A stretch of DNA of 64,000 nucleotides from Pseudomonas sp. GM74 (GTDB lineage: Bacteria > Pseudomonadota > Gammaproteobacteria > Pseudomonadales > Pseudomonadaceae): assembly GCF_000282455.1 (NCBI RefSeq), contig NZ_AKJG01000048.1:1-64000 (forward strand). The letters are read 5' to 3'. Both the position numbers and the translations under genes were made by a program. The notes under the pieces were generated by a model. That model worked only from the letters and a program-made list of their open reading frames with translations. It was not told where the DNA came from and did not search any database. This document shows, one piece after another, positions 50,416 to 59,668 of the stretch (positions are counted from its first letter, which is position 1; the number at the start of each line of letters is the position of its first letter).

Positions 50416-52527
50416 ATGACCCGAACCAAACTTTCATTGCTGATTCCGCTGCTCGGCTCCGTCAGCGCCCAGACCTGGGCCGAGGACACCGAACAGCAAC
50501 CCGGCACATTGAACATGCAGGCCACTGTCGTTTCCGCGACGCGTAGCGAAGCGACCATTGCCTCGATTCCAGGCTCGGTCCAGGTGATCGACGAACAACA
50601 GATCCGCCAACAGAGTGGCGCCGGGCGTCGGGTCTCCGACATTCTGGGGCAACTGGTTCCCGGCCTGGCGCCGTCCAGCGGCGGGATGAGCAACTTCGGC
50701 CAGACCCTGCGCGGGCGCAACATGCTGGTGTTGATCGACGGCGTGTCGCAGAACGCCACCCGTGACAACTTCCGCCAGCTCAACAGCATCGCACCGGCCA
50801 GTATCGAACGTATCGAGGTGGTTTCCGGCGCCAGCAGCATTTATGGTGCCGGTGCTTCGGGCGGCATCATCAACATCATCACCAAGCGCAACCAGGGTCA
50901 GGACCTTGCCTACAGCAGCAAACTGGGCCTGACCACCGGCAACAACCTCAACAGCAAAGGTTTCGCCTACGAGGCCTTTCAGAGTGCGACCGGGCGCAAG
51001 GATGCCCTGGACTGGTACGTATCCGCCGACCTGACCCAGCGCAACGATCAGTACGACGGCAACGGCAATCGCATCCCTCAGGACACATCCCAGGGCAGCA
51101 ACATGGACACCGAAACCTATGACCTGCAAGGTCGTTTCGGTTACGAACTGGATGCCGATAAGAAACTCAGCCTGTCGTTGCAGGACTACAAGGACCAGCA
51201 GGACACTGGCTACACAAAAAACCCGAAAAACCTGCAAGAGGCCGTGGCGGTCAAAGGACTGAAACTCGACGACCAGCCCTACACCCATAACCAGGCAGCC
51301 AACCTCAACTACACCGACAACGACTTCTACGGCCAGGGCCTGCAACTGGAAAGCTACTGGCGCCGGGCCGACGCGCTGTTCTTCCCGGACCTGTCGCGGG
51401 GCAAGGCCGGGATCGCCGACAACAACAGCGTGCAGGATGTTTACGGCCTGCGTGCAGCCGTCGACACGCCGTTGCCGGCCATCGGCAGCGCCACAGGCAA
51501 CCTGGTCTGGGGCGCCGACTATGATCACGAACGCTCCCGCCAGCGCGGAGACCAATACACCCTCAAAGGGCTGACCTACACCAAGACTGGCACCACTTAC
51601 GAGATGGGCCCGGATATCGAAACCACCACCAAGGCGCTGTTCGGACAGATGTCCTGGGACATCGGTGACTGGACCTTGCGTGGCGGTGTGCGCCGCGAAT
51701 GGATCGAAAGCGAGGTCTCCGACAGCATCGCTTACGGTCAAATCGTCCAGACCGGCGTACGCGCCATCCTGCCCGGTGACACCCTCAAATACGACGCCAC
51801 GCTCTATAACCTGGGCGCGGTCTATCACCTGAGTGAAAACCAGGACGTCTTCGCCAATTTCAGCCAGGGGTTTTCGCTGCCGGACATTCAGCGCTTCCTG
51901 CGTGACGTGAACAGCACCTTCGACATCCAGAGCCTCAACGCCCAGGCCATCAAGGTCGACAGCTACGAGCTGGGCTGGCGCGGTGACTGGGACCAGTGGC
52001 AGGCCGACGTCACCGTCTATGAAAACACCTCGGACGTGACCCAGTTCTACGATGCCAATGACCGTGTCTTGCGTCTGATCAACCAGAAGGAACGGGTTCG
52101 CGGCATCGAAAACAGCCTGACCTACCGCGCGACCGATCACTGGTCGGTGGGTGGCACCTATGCCTGGGCCAAAGGCGAGACCCAGCAGAACGGGAAATGG
52201 ATCGATCTGCCGGCAACACGTATTTCACCGGCCAAAACCACGCTGTTCGTCGGCTACACCGAAGACGACTACAACTTGCGCCTGCAAGGCATGCACCTGT
52301 CCAGCTACGACGCTGCCGCCAAGGACAACAACGGACGCGACATCGAAGGCTATACGCTGGTGGACCTGCTCGGCTCCGTGTACCTGCCGGTCGGTCGCCT
52401 GGAAGGCGGGGTGTACAACCTGACCAACCGCACGTACGTCAACCTGTTCGCCCAGGCCAATGCCAGAGCGCCATACCCCAATGCCGAAGGCCGTACCTTG
52501 AGCATGACCTATTCGATTGATTGGTAA
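50416..52527 (+). CDS. TonB-dependent siderophore receptor
   Basis: 703 residues with signal peptide (SAQTWA cleavage region), then a TonB-box-like LNMQATVVSATRSEATI, a plug domain (PGSVQVIDEQQIRQQ, TLRGRNMLVLIDGVSQ, SSIYGAGASGGIINI) and a 22-strand barrel ending in the aromatic SIDW. Outer-membrane uptake of the ferric siderophore made by the operon. The closing hairpin follows directly. Ligand specificity unknown. Confidence 0.93.
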   Translation: MTRTKLSLLIPLLGSVSAQTWAEDTEQQPGTLNMQATVVSATRSEATIASIPGSVQVIDEQQIRQQSGAGRRVSDILGQLVPGLAPSSGGMSNFGQTLRGRNMLVLIDGVSQNATRDNFRQLNSIAPASIERIEVVSGASSIYGAGASGGIINIITKRNQGQDLAYSSKLGLTTGNNLNSKGFAYEAFQSATGRKDALDWYVSADLTQRNDQYDGNGNRIPQDTSQGSNMDTETYDLQGRFGYELDADKKLSLSLQDYKDQQDTGYTKNPKNLQEAVAVKGLKLDDQPYTHNQAANLNYTDNDFYGQGLQLESYWRRADALFFPDLSRGKAGIADNNSVQDVYGLRAAVDTPLPAIGSATGNLVWGADYDHERSRQRGDQYTLKGLTYTKTGTTYEMGPDIETTTKALFGQMSWDIGDWTLRGGVRREWIESEVSDSIAYGQIVQTGVRAILPGDTLKYDATLYNLGAVYHLSENQDVFANFSQGFSLPDIQRFLRDVNSTFDIQSLNAQAIKVDSYELGWRGDWDQWQADVTVYENTSDVTQFYDANDRVLRLINQKERVRGIENSLTYRATDHWSVGGTYAWAKGETQQNGKWIDLPATRISPAKTTLFVGYTEDDYNLRLQGMHLSSYDAAAKDNNGRDIEGYTLVDLLGSVYLPVGRLEGGVYNLTNRTYVNLFAQANARAPYPNAEGRTLSMTYSIDW

Positions 52528-52532
52528 CCAGG

Positions 52533-52558
52533 CAGGGAGCCGGCTTGCCGGCTCCCTG
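52533..52558. terminator. Hairpin after the siderophore operon
   Basis: Perfect stem CAGGGAGCCGGC-TT-GCCGGCTCCCTG, 6 bp past the receptor stop and 13 bp before the convergent gene's stop. Lacks a long T-run but is very stable and probably serves both strands. Confidence 0.6.
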
Positions 52559-52571
52559 ACGTTCGACGGTG

Positions 52572-53114
52572 TTACAAACCGCGTAAATCCCGCTCTTCGA
52601 TCGGCCGGCTCTGGCGCAGGCGTTTACCGCCCAGCACCACCCAGTCGATCAAGCGATACAGGCACTCAAGGCCAAACGACAGCAGCATTGCGCCACTCAT
52701 GCCCCAGATCATCGCTTCGGGCGTCAACAGGATCTGGTAGCTGTAGCCATTCCAGGTTTCCTTGCGAATGTCAGGATCGGCAGCCAGCACCACTTGCAGG
52801 AAGCGGATGTACCACGGCCCCTGCATCGCCTGGAACTGCTTGTCCAGCGCCAGTTGACGGGTCAACAGGTTGCTCAGGCTGTCGGCGTCGCTACGGAAGA
52901 TCGGGTCCTCGCTGGCGCTGTAATGGGCCACCAGGGCCTGCATGTCACCCTTGAAGAACTGATTGGCGGTGTTCTGAAAGCCGCTCAACCCGGCTTGCGC
53001 CTCGATCAGATGGGCTTCGACACGCTTGGCGTAATCGTTGATGAAGCCCGGCACCTGGACACCGATCAACAGGCCCGCCGCAAACAACACCAGCCGTAGA
53101 TAACTGAGCAACAT
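52572..53114 (-). CDS. DUF2937-family membrane protein
   Basis: 180 residues; a membrane helix at the N-terminus (LLSYLRLVLFAAGLLIGVQVP) and another near 145-165, with a charged periplasmic or cytoplasmic stretch between. Matches the DUF2937 family of gamma-proteobacteria, of unknown function. It starts 13 bp after the class II amidotransferase gene stop, so these genes may be co-transcribed. Confidence 0.7.
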   Translation of the reverse strand: MLLSYLRLVLFAAGLLIGVQVPGFINDYAKRVEAHLIEAQAGLSGFQNTANQFFKGDMQALVAHYSASEDPIFRSDADSLSNLLTRQLALDKQFQAMQGPWYIRFLQVVLAADPDIRKETWNGYSYQILLTPEAMIWGMSGAMLLSFGLECLYRLIDWVVLGGKRLRQSRPIEERDLRGL

Positions 53115-53127
53115 GGAAAGCAGATCC

Positions 53128-53904
53128 TTATTCGGTCTTGCCCTGACTGACGCATTCGCCGCGTCGCCACAGGCTCCATTGACCCGGTTCGTAGCGGGTC
53201 CAGGTTTCGTTTTCGGTCAGGGGTTCGGTGGCGATGACGGTGACCACATCGTTGGGTGTGGTTTCGGCCTGAAAGTCGACGATCACGTCGACATCTTTCA
53301 AGCGCGCCGGGCCAAACGGTGCGCGACGGGTGATTTGCGCCAGTTTGGTCGAGCAATAGCAGAACAGCCAGTCGCCATCGCTGAGCAGGCAGTTGAATAC
53401 ACCTTTGCTGCGGTACTCGGCACAAGCGGCCACCAGATCCGGCAGCAACGCTTCGATCTCGACCGGTTCGGGGAACGCCGCACGCACACGGTTGAGCAAA
53501 TCGCAGAACGCCGCTTCGCTGTCGGTATCACCCACGGGGCGATAGAAACTGGCCGCTGGCTGAAAATCCGCCAACTGGCCGTTGTGGGCGAAACACCAGT
53601 TGCGCCCCCACAGTTCACGGACGAACGGATGCGTGTTGGACAGGCAGACCTTGCCAACGTTGGCCTGGCGGATGTGCCCGATCACCACTTCGCTCTTGAT
53701 CGGATAGCGCTGCACCAGGTTCGCGACTTCCGACTCGCTGCTTGCCGCCGGATCCTGGAACAGCCGCAGCCCACGGCCTTCGTAGAAGGCAATACCCCAG
53801 CCATCGCGGTGCGGGCCGGTGCGTCCACCGCGCTGCATCAGCCCGGTGAAGCTGAACACGATATCGGTCGGGACATTGGCGCTCATGCCCAATAACTCAC
53901 ACAT
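53128..53904 (-). CDS. Class II glutamine amidotransferase (YafJ-like)
   Basis: 258 residues beginning [10 protein letters not shown], where Cys2 is the N-terminal nucleophile of class II amidotransferases after Met removal. Supporting motifs are [31 protein letters not shown] and WCFAHNGQL. Such proteins (YafJ in E. coli) release ammonia from glutamine or cleave gamma-glutamyl bonds; the physiological substrate is unclear. Start is ATG at 53904. Confidence 0.9.
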   Translation of the reverse strand: MCELLGMSANVPTDIVFSFTGLMQRGGRTGPHRDGWGIAFYEGRGLRLFQDPAASSESEVANLVQRYPIKSEVVIGHIRQANVGKVCLSNTHPFVRELWGRNWCFAHNGQLADFQPAASFYRPVGDTDSEAAFCDLLNRVRAAFPEPVEIEALLPDLVAACAEYRSKGVFNCLLSDGDWLFCYCSTKLAQITRRAPFGPARLKDVDVIVDFQAETTPNDVVTVIATEPLTENETWTRYEPGQWSLWRRGECVSQGKTE

Positions 53905-53936
53905 GCTCGGACTCTCGCTCAATCGCAGGGGCAAGG

Positions 53937-54425
53937 TTACAGACGGGGTTCGACTCGCATCCGCTGAGGGCTGCTCGGTACGGGCGGACGACCGTAACGA
54001 TCATCGCCGGCACCACCGAACGGTTGATCGTCCTCGGGCTCGTCGGCACGGACGGAGGCTTTGGCGACGGCCTCACGTTCCTTGCGGGCGTTGGAGGCAC
54101 GCTCGATGGGGAAACGGATCGCCACCAGCACCAGATAGAGGCCGAACGCGATCATGCCGTACATGAACAGATCGGAAATCGCCCGCCAGGCGTTGTTGCC
54201 GACCTTGAACAGCAGGTCGAGCGCGGTAATGGCGACGGCCGGTGCGACTTTATCCTTGACCGGGTCGATGATGGTCGGGCTGAACAACAGCACCGCCATC
54301 GCCAGCCGCAGTGGCTCACGTAGCCAACGCCACATCCAGCGGGTCAAGCGCATCCACACCAACAGGCAGCCCAAAGCGGCGAAGGCGTAGAGGCCCCAAG
54401 CGATCAGATAGTCGTTCTCGGTCAT
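53937..54425 (-). CDS. Small membrane protein, conserved in Pseudomonas
   Basis: 162 residues with three predicted helices ([51 protein letters not shown]) and a polar C-terminal tail of about 45 residues. No recognised domain; homologues in Pseudomonas are usually called hypothetical. ATG at 54425 is used; an ATG three codons upstream is equally possible. Probably in an operon with the downstream amidotransferase gene (32 bp gap). Confidence 0.6.
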   Translation of the reverse strand: MTENDYLIAWGLYAFAALGCLLVWMRLTRWMWRWLREPLRLAMAVLLFSPTIIDPVKDKVAPAVAITALDLLFKVGNNAWRAISDLFMYGMIAFGLYLVLVAIRFPIERASNARKEREAVAKASVRADEPEDDQPFGGAGDDRYGRPPVPSSPQRMRVEPRL

Positions 54426-54516
54426 GGTGTCCATGGCAAGGCAGGCAAAGAGGCGCTTATGATAACGGCTTTTCGCCCATCAGGCTGCATCAATGCCTGA
54501 CTGTTGAGCGCTATCC

Positions 54517-54609
54517 ATGTGGGAGCGGGCTTGCTCGCGAATGCGGCTTATCATTCAACAATGATATTGACTGACCCAACGCCTTCGCGAGCAAGCCCGC
54601 TCCCACAGG
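54517..54609. repeat. REP pair (BIME)
   Basis: ATGTGGGAGCGGGCTTGCTCGCGAA and inverted TTCGCGAGCAAGCCCGCTCCCACAGG, 40 bp apart, in the divergent gap before the oligopeptidase gene. Confidence 0.9.
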
Positions 54610-54649
54610 TTGCCAGGCCCCTATTTCGCACACTGTTCGAGAGCCCTTC

Positions 54650-56704
54650 ATGCCCCTATCCACCAACATTCAAGACGCTCCGATTGCCCACATGGCTGAT
54701 GGCTCCGACCCGTATGCCTGGCTGCAAGAGCGCGACACCAAGGCAGTGCTTGACTACCTGAAGGCTGAAAACAGCTATCAGCAAGCGCAAACCGCCGACC
54801 AGGCCGAGCTGCGTGAAACCCTGTTCGAGGAAATCAAGGGGCGGATTCTCGAGACCGATCTGTCCCTGCCCTCGCCGTGGGGCCCCTATCTGTATTACAC
54901 CCGCACCACGGCGGGCGATGAGTACGCCCGGCACTACCGCTGCCCGCGTCCGGCCGATGACAGCCTGACCCTCGACGAAAGCCGCGAACTGCTGCTGTTG
55001 GACCCGAACGAACTGGCGGGCGGCGGCTTCTTTTCCCTGGGTGCGTTCAGCATCAGCCCGGACCATCAGCGTCTGGCCTACAGCATCGACTCCAGTGGCG
55101 ATGAGATTTACACGCTGTTCGTGAAGGAATTGTCCGACGGCCGTGTCAGCGAACTGGAATTCCAGGACTGCGACGGCAGCATGACCTGGGCCAACGACAG
55201 CCTGACGCTGTTCTTTGGCGAACTGGATGACACCCATCGCCCGCACAAGCTGTATCGCTATCGCCTGGACGGCACGGCGGCCGAAGAAGTGTTCCATGAG
55301 CCAGACGGGCGCTTCTTCATGCATTGCTACCGTTCAAGCTCCGAGCAGCAATTGCTGCTGTCCGTGGGCAGCAAGACCACCAGCGAAGTCTGGGTCCTCG
55401 ACGCCAACCAGCCGCAGCAAGCCTTTACCTGCATCGCGCCACGGGTCGAGGATCATGAGTACGACGTCGACCACGGCGTACTCGACGGTCAAAGGACCTG
55501 GTTCATTCGCAGCAACCGTGACGGTATCAATTTCGCCTTGTACACCGCCGTCGATAACGGCGCCGCTCCCACCGAAGCCGACTGGCAGAACCTGATCCCC
55601 CACAGTGATACGGTGATGATCGACGGCATCAGCCTGAACACCGGGGCCATGACCCTGAGCCTGCGGGTTGGCGGCTTGCCGGTCATTGAAGTTCACCCAC
55701 AAGGCCTGGCGCCTTATCGCGTGCAACTGCCGGATGCGGCCTACAGCCTGCACGTGCAAAACAGCCTGGAGTTCGAAAGCGACCGGATTCGCCTGCGCTA
55801 CGAAGCCTTGAATCGTCCGGCGCAAATCCGCCAACTTGAACTGGCGACCGGTGAGCAGAAAGTCCTCAAGCAAACCCCGGTGCTCGGCCCCTTCGATGCC
55901 GACGCCTATGTCAGCCAACGCCTGTGGGCCACCGCGCCGGACGGCACGCAAGTGCCCATCAGCCTGGTGATCAAACGCGCAGACCTGGGCAAACCCGTGC
56001 CGCTGTACCTCTACGGCTATGGTGCCTACGGCGAAAGCCTCGACCCGTGGTTTTCCCATGCGCGCCTGAGCCTGCTGGATCGCGGCATGGCGTTTGCCAT
56101 TGCCCACGTGCGTGGCGGCGGCGAACTGGGGGAAGCCTGGTATCGCGCCGGCAAGCAGGAGCACAAGCACAACACCTTCAGCGACTTTATAGCCTGCGCC
56201 GAGCACCTGATCGCCCAAGGCTTCACCACTGCACCGCAATTGGCGATCAGTGGCGGCAGCGCCGGGGGCTTGCTGATCGGCGCGGTGCTCAATCAACGGC
56301 CGCAGCTGTTTGGCGCCGCCATCGCCGAAGTGCCGTTCGTCGACGTGCTCAACACCATGCTCGACCCTGACCTGCCATTGACCGTGACGGAATACGACGA
56401 GTGGGGTAACCCTGAAGAACCGGACGTCCATGATCGGATCAAGGCCTACGCCCCGTACGAAAACGTCACCGCGCAAGCCTATCCGGCGACTCTGGTGATC
56501 GCCGGCTACAACGACAGCCGCGTGCAGTACTGGGAAGCGGCCAAATGGGTAGCGAAATTGCGTGCGACCAAGACCGACAGCAATCCCCTGCTGCTCAAGA
56601 CTGAACTGGGTGCCGGGCATGGCGGGATGAGCGGTCGATATCAGGGATTGCGTGACGTAGCACTCGAATATGCATTTTTGTTCAAGGTTCTGGGTATTGC
56701 CTGA
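54650..56704 (+). CDS. ptrB: Prolyl oligopeptidase-family serine peptidase (oligopeptidase B-like)
   Basis: 684 residues, close to oligopeptidase B: N-terminal seven-bladed propeller (DPYAWLQERDTKAVLDYLKAE near the start, SISPDHQRLAYSIDSSGDE) and a C-terminal alpha/beta hydrolase. Catalytic residues: Ser in SGGSAGGLLIG, Asp in NDSRVQYWE, His in GAGHGGMSGR. Cleaves short peptides after basic residues in the cytoplasm or periplasm; no signal peptide. ATG at 54650. The ptrB symbol is by family. Confidence 0.9.
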   Translation: MPLSTNIQDAPIAHMADGSDPYAWLQERDTKAVLDYLKAENSYQQAQTADQAELRETLFEEIKGRILETDLSLPSPWGPYLYYTRTTAGDEYARHYRCPRPADDSLTLDESRELLLLDPNELAGGGFFSLGAFSISPDHQRLAYSIDSSGDEIYTLFVKELSDGRVSELEFQDCDGSMTWANDSLTLFFGELDDTHRPHKLYRYRLDGTAAEEVFHEPDGRFFMHCYRSSSEQQLLLSVGSKTTSEVWVLDANQPQQAFTCIAPRVEDHEYDVDHGVLDGQRTWFIRSNRDGINFALYTAVDNGAAPTEADWQNLIPHSDTVMIDGISLNTGAMTLSLRVGGLPVIEVHPQGLAPYRVQLPDAAYSLHVQNSLEFESDRIRLRYEALNRPAQIRQLELATGEQKVLKQTPVLGPFDADAYVSQRLWATAPDGTQVPISLVIKRADLGKPVPLYLYGYGAYGESLDPWFSHARLSLLDRGMAFAIAHVRGGGELGEAWYRAGKQEHKHNTFSDFIACAEHLIAQGFTTAPQLAISGGSAGGLLIGAVLNQRPQLFGAAIAEVPFVDVLNTMLDPDLPLTVTEYDEWGNPEEPDVHDRIKAYAPYENVTAQAYPATLVIAGYNDSRVQYWEAAKWVAKLRATKTDSNPLLLKTELGAGHGGMSGRYQGLRDVALEYAFLFKVLGIA

Positions 56705-56719
56705 GGAACCTGGGCCGAT

Positions 56720-56741
56720 GTGCTGGTCTTAAGACCAGCAC
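56720..56741. terminator. Palindrome after the oligopeptidase gene
   Basis: GTGCTGGTCTTAAGACCAGCAC is a perfect 22-bp palindrome 16 bp past the stop. Without a T-run, it may be a weak terminator or a binding site. Confidence 0.5.
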
Positions 56742-56767
56742 ACCGGGTCCTGTCTTCACACTCCCCT

Positions 56768-56902
56768 TGTAGCAGCTGGCGAAGCCTGCGTCCGGCTGCG
56801 CAGCAGTCGTTTATCCGGACGACGCGGATTAACCGCAATACCGCGGTGCATGTTTTTACGTCTGCTACGCAGCCGGACGCCGGCTTCGCCAGCTGCTACA
56901 AG
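56768..56902. repeat. Inverted intergenic repeat (GTAGCAGCTG family)
   Basis: TGTAGCAGCTGGCGAAGCC and its inverted copy GGCTTCGCCAGCTGCTACA bound about 135 bp, with GTCCGGCTGCG/CGCAGCCGGAC inside. Same family as 9359-9472. Confidence 0.8.
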
Positions 56903-56955
56903 AAATGGTGGACGCCCGAACCCGTAACAGACACAACAAAAAAGACCGTGACGAC

Positions 56956-57429
56956 ATGTCTGAACCAACCTTTCTGAACAACGAAATTCGCGACTGGCTG
57001 ATGGATTGCGGCCTGTTCAATCAACTGCTGCCGGTGGACTTCGCCGCGGCTTCGGGCTACTTCAGTATCAGCACCATTGCCCAGGGCGAGGAGATCTTCC
57101 ACGAGGGCGATGCGGGCAGTTTCATGTGCATCATCCACACCGGTCAGGTGGCGGTGCAGAAAACCAACGCTGACGGGCACCGAGTGACCATCGCCACGCT
57201 GCGCAGCGGCCGCTCGTTCGGCGAAATGGCCGTGCTTGATGGTGAACGGCGCTCGGCCAGTTGCGTGGCCGCGAGCAACTGCCAGTTGCTCAACCTGGGC
57301 AAGGACTCGCTGGAAAAGATGCTCAACGACGCACCGAAAATCGCCGCCAAGATCATCCGCGCCCTCGCCGTGTCCCTTTCCAAACGCCTGCGCATGGCCG
57401 ACGGCCAACTGCTTTCCCAGCAGGTCTAG
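56956..57429 (+). CDS. Cyclic nucleotide-binding domain protein
   Basis: 157 residues: a single cNMP-binding domain with GEEIFHEGDAGSFMCIIHTGQVAV and the phosphate-binding cassette FGEMAVLDGERRSASCVA, but no DNA-binding or channel domain. Ligand binding is supported by the conserved Gly-Glu and Arg; what it regulates is unknown. ATG at 56956. Its stop overlaps the convergent gene by 4 bp at CTAG. Confidence 0.85.
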   Translation: MSEPTFLNNEIRDWLMDCGLFNQLLPVDFAAASGYFSISTIAQGEEIFHEGDAGSFMCIIHTGQVAVQKTNADGHRVTIATLRSGRSFGEMAVLDGERRSASCVAASNCQLLNLGKDSLEKMLNDAPKIAAKIIRALAVSLSKRLRMADGQLLSQQV

Positions 57430-57716
57430 CCGCCCGGCGACTTGACTTTCGGCGGATTGGGCTCGATCCCCGGCACGGGCTGGTCCTTGGTTGGCGGGCT
57501 CGGCATTTCGATCGGCACCAACGGCGGACCGCTACTGCCGGGGCCGACTTTAGGCAAAGGTGCCGGGCTGATCTGCGGGTAGGGCGTGGGCGTCGCGGTG
57601 CCGGGCGAACCGGGCATCGGCGCGGGGCTGACGGGAATCGATTGCAGCTGTTGAGCCTGCACTGCAGTTATCGAGAGCGCGGCCAGGGCAATGACCGTTA
57701 GAATGGTGCGCTTCAT
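57426..57716 (-). CDS. Secreted proline-rich small protein
   Basis: 96 residues: signal peptide (KRTILTVIALAALSITAVQA) then a Pro/Gly-rich mature part (PVSPAPMPGSPGTATPTPYP, PSPPTKDQPVPGIEPNPP). Periplasmic or secreted, unknown function, probably disordered. ATG at 57716. Shares its stop palindrome with the convergent cNMP gene. Confidence 0.6.
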   Translation of the reverse strand: MKRTILTVIALAALSITAVQAQQLQSIPVSPAPMPGSPGTATPTPYPQISPAPLPKVGPGSSGPPLVPIEMPSPPTKDQPVPGIEPNPPKVKSPGG

Positions 57717-57811
57717 CAATGGCTCCGTTGGCCTTGTCGTCATAAACAGGCTACTCCCAACTGCGTCTGTTTGCCCTCCCGAGTTCTGCCAATTTTCTTC
57801 AAGTGAGCCCC

Positions 57812-58498
57812 ATGAAACGTTTCGTTCTGCTGGACACCACCCCCATCCCTGAAAACGGCGGCGCCCTGTGCCTGTTCGAATACGGCGAGGATTTTGTCAT
57901 CAAGATCCAGGGCGGCGATGGCGGACAACTGATGAACACACGCATGCACGGCTCCGAAGATGCCCTGGCCGAGATCCCGTGTCGCAAGGTCGCCGGTCGA
58001 GCGGATTCACGGGTGCTCATCGGCGGCCTGGGCATGGGCTTCACCCTCGCTTCGGCGCTCAAGCACCTGGGCAAGACCGCCGAAGTGGTGGTCGCTGAAT
58101 TGGTGCCTGGCGTTGTGGAATGGAATCGCGGGCCACTCGGCGAGAAAGCCGGAAACCCGCTTCAAGATCCGCGGACCGTGATTCGCATGGAGGACGTGGC
58201 CAAAGTCCTGCAGGCCGAGCCCCAGGGTTTCGATGCCATCATGCTCGACGTCGACAATGGCCCCGAAGGCCTGACCCAGAAAGCCAACAGCTGGCTGTAC
58301 TCCGCCGGCGGCCTCAGTGCCTGCGCCAAGGCCCTGAGACCAAAAGGCGTGCTGGCCGTCTGGTCGGCCAGCGCTGACCGGCATTTTTCCGACAAACTGA
58401 AGAAAGCGGGTTTCAAGGCCGAGGAAGTGCAGGTCTTCGCCCACGGCAACAAGGGCACCCGCCACACCATCTGGATTGCCGAGAAGCTCAAGGGCTAG
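57812..58498 (+). CDS. Spermidine synthase-like methyltransferase-fold protein
   Basis: 228 residues with a Rossmann nucleotide-binding loop LIGGLGMGFTLASAL, VVVAELVPGVVEWNRG and IMLDVDNGPEGL, which resemble the spermidine synthase-like family. The spermidine synthase aspartates and full length (about 280-300) are not clear, so it is more likely a SAM-dependent enzyme of unknown substrate. ATG at 57812 (GTG upstream is weaker). Confidence 0.75.
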   Translation: MKRFVLLDTTPIPENGGALCLFEYGEDFVIKIQGGDGGQLMNTRMHGSEDALAEIPCRKVAGRADSRVLIGGLGMGFTLASALKHLGKTAEVVVAELVPGVVEWNRGPLGEKAGNPLQDPRTVIRMEDVAKVLQAEPQGFDAIMLDVDNGPEGLTQKANSWLYSAGGLSACAKALRPKGVLAVWSASADRHFSDKLKKAGFKAEEVQVFAHGNKGTRHTIWIAEKLKG

Positions 58499-58548
58499 GC
58501 TAAACTTCACCCTATAACCGTCATTAGTCTTTCTACAAAGGTGAACCC

Positions 58549-58920
58549 ATGAGTTCGTCCACCCCGACCAACACCTCGAAGCTGGATCGCATCCTCGCCG
58601 ACAACCAGCGTGACAAGGAAATGGGCTACCGCGACAAGGCCCTGAAGATGTACCCGCACGTCTGTGGCCGCTGCGCCCGTGAATTCTCCGGCAAGCGCCT
58701 GAGCGAACTGACCGTGCACCACCGTGACCACAACCACGACAACAACCCGCAGGACGGCTCGAACTGGGAGCTGTTGTGCCTGTACTGCCACGATAACGAG
58801 CACTCGCGTTATACCGACCAGCAGTATTTCGGCGAAGGCTCCCTCAGCACGCCGAAAATCGCCAAGGCCACGCACAACCCGTTTGCGGCGCTCGCCGGAT
58901 TGATGAAGAAAGAAGACTGA
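58549..58920 (+). CDS. yajD: HNH nuclease family protein (YajD-like)
   Basis: 123 residues with a zinc-bound HNH motif: CGRCAREF, the nuclease core VHHRDHNHDNN, and a second CxxC-type pair LCLYCHDNEHS. Matches the short, stand-alone YajD type; physiological role unknown. ATG at 58549 with AAAGGTG upstream. Downstream is a REP pair. Confidence 0.9.
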   Translation: MSSSTPTNTSKLDRILADNQRDKEMGYRDKALKMYPHVCGRCAREFSGKRLSELTVHHRDHNHDNNPQDGSNWELLCLYCHDNEHSRYTDQQYFGEGSLSTPKIAKATHNPFAALAGLMKKED

Positions 58921-58942
58921 TATCTTCAGCGCCTGAACTGAC

Positions 58943-59028
58943 CTCTTCGCGGGCAAGCCCGCTCCCACATTGATCCGCGCCCGTCTGGACACCTCGGTCA
59001 ACTGTGGGAGCGGGCTTGCCCGCGAAAG
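58943..59028. repeat. REP pair (BIME)
   Basis: CTCTTCGCGGGCAAGCCCGCTCCCAC and inverted GTGGGAGCGGGCTTGCCCGCGAA flank about 40 bp in the gap before an RNA methyltransferase gene. Confidence 0.9.
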
Positions 59029-59081
59029 CAATCGCTCAGACTCCACAAGTCTTGAATCTGCCCGCCCTCCCCCAATCCCCG

Positions 59082-59087
59082 TATAAT
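59082..59087 (+). promoter_or_regulatory. Possible -10 element (TATAAT)
   Basis: A perfect TATAAT hexamer lies 31 bp before the GTG start of the RNA methyltransferase gene. The nearest TTGAAT is 24 bp upstream, too far for a normal -35, so support is partial. Confidence 0.4.
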
Positions 59088-59117
59088 CGCGCTTTTTTCC
59101 CGAAAGGCACCCCGCTC

Positions 59118-59588
59118 GTGGCAGACAAACGGTACAGCTGCATTGGTTTGTATAACCCCAAATCACCGGAGAACGTCGGTTCGGTGATGCGCGCCGCTGG
59201 CTGTTACGGCGTGGCGTCGGTGTTCTACACCGGCAAGCGCTATGAGCGCGCCGCCGACTTCGTCACCGATACCAAGCGCGTGCACTACGACATCCCGCTG
59301 ATCGGCATCGACGACCTGAAGAAAATCCTGCCGCTCAATTGTGTGCCCGTCGCCGTGGAACTGGTCGAGGGCGCCCGCCCGTTGCCGGAATACACCCACC
59401 CGGATCGCGCGCTCTACATCTTCGGCCCGGAAGACGGATCGCTGGATAAAGAGATTCGCGACTGGTGCGAAGACGTGGTCTACATTCCGACCACCGGCTG
59501 CATGAACCTGGCCGCCACAGTCAACGTCGTGCTCTACGACCGCATGTCCAAAGGACTCAATACCCGCTCCGGGCCAAAATTCCGCTGA
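59118..59588 (+). CDS. SPOUT-family RNA 2'-O-methyltransferase (TrmH/SpoU type)
   Basis: 156 residues containing the three SPOUT motifs: NPKSPENVGSVMRAAG, LYIFGPEDGSLD, and PTTGCMNLAATVNVVLYDR, so it should bind SAM through the knotted C-terminus. It lacks an extra RNA-binding domain; target RNA unknown. The GTG at 59118 is the start (GAAAGG about ten bases upstream); the ORF is open upstream but without support. Confidence 0.88.
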   Translation: MADKRYSCIGLYNPKSPENVGSVMRAAGCYGVASVFYTGKRYERAADFVTDTKRVHYDIPLIGIDDLKKILPLNCVPVAVELVEGARPLPEYTHPDRALYIFGPEDGSLDKEIRDWCEDVVYIPTTGCMNLAATVNVVLYDRMSKGLNTRSGPKFR

Positions 59589-59668
59589 ATCGCCGCACAT
59601 CCGATTGAACAAGCTGCCCGCCACGGCAGTCAGCTTGACTATCGACCCCTGAAGCCTGGAGACAGACC

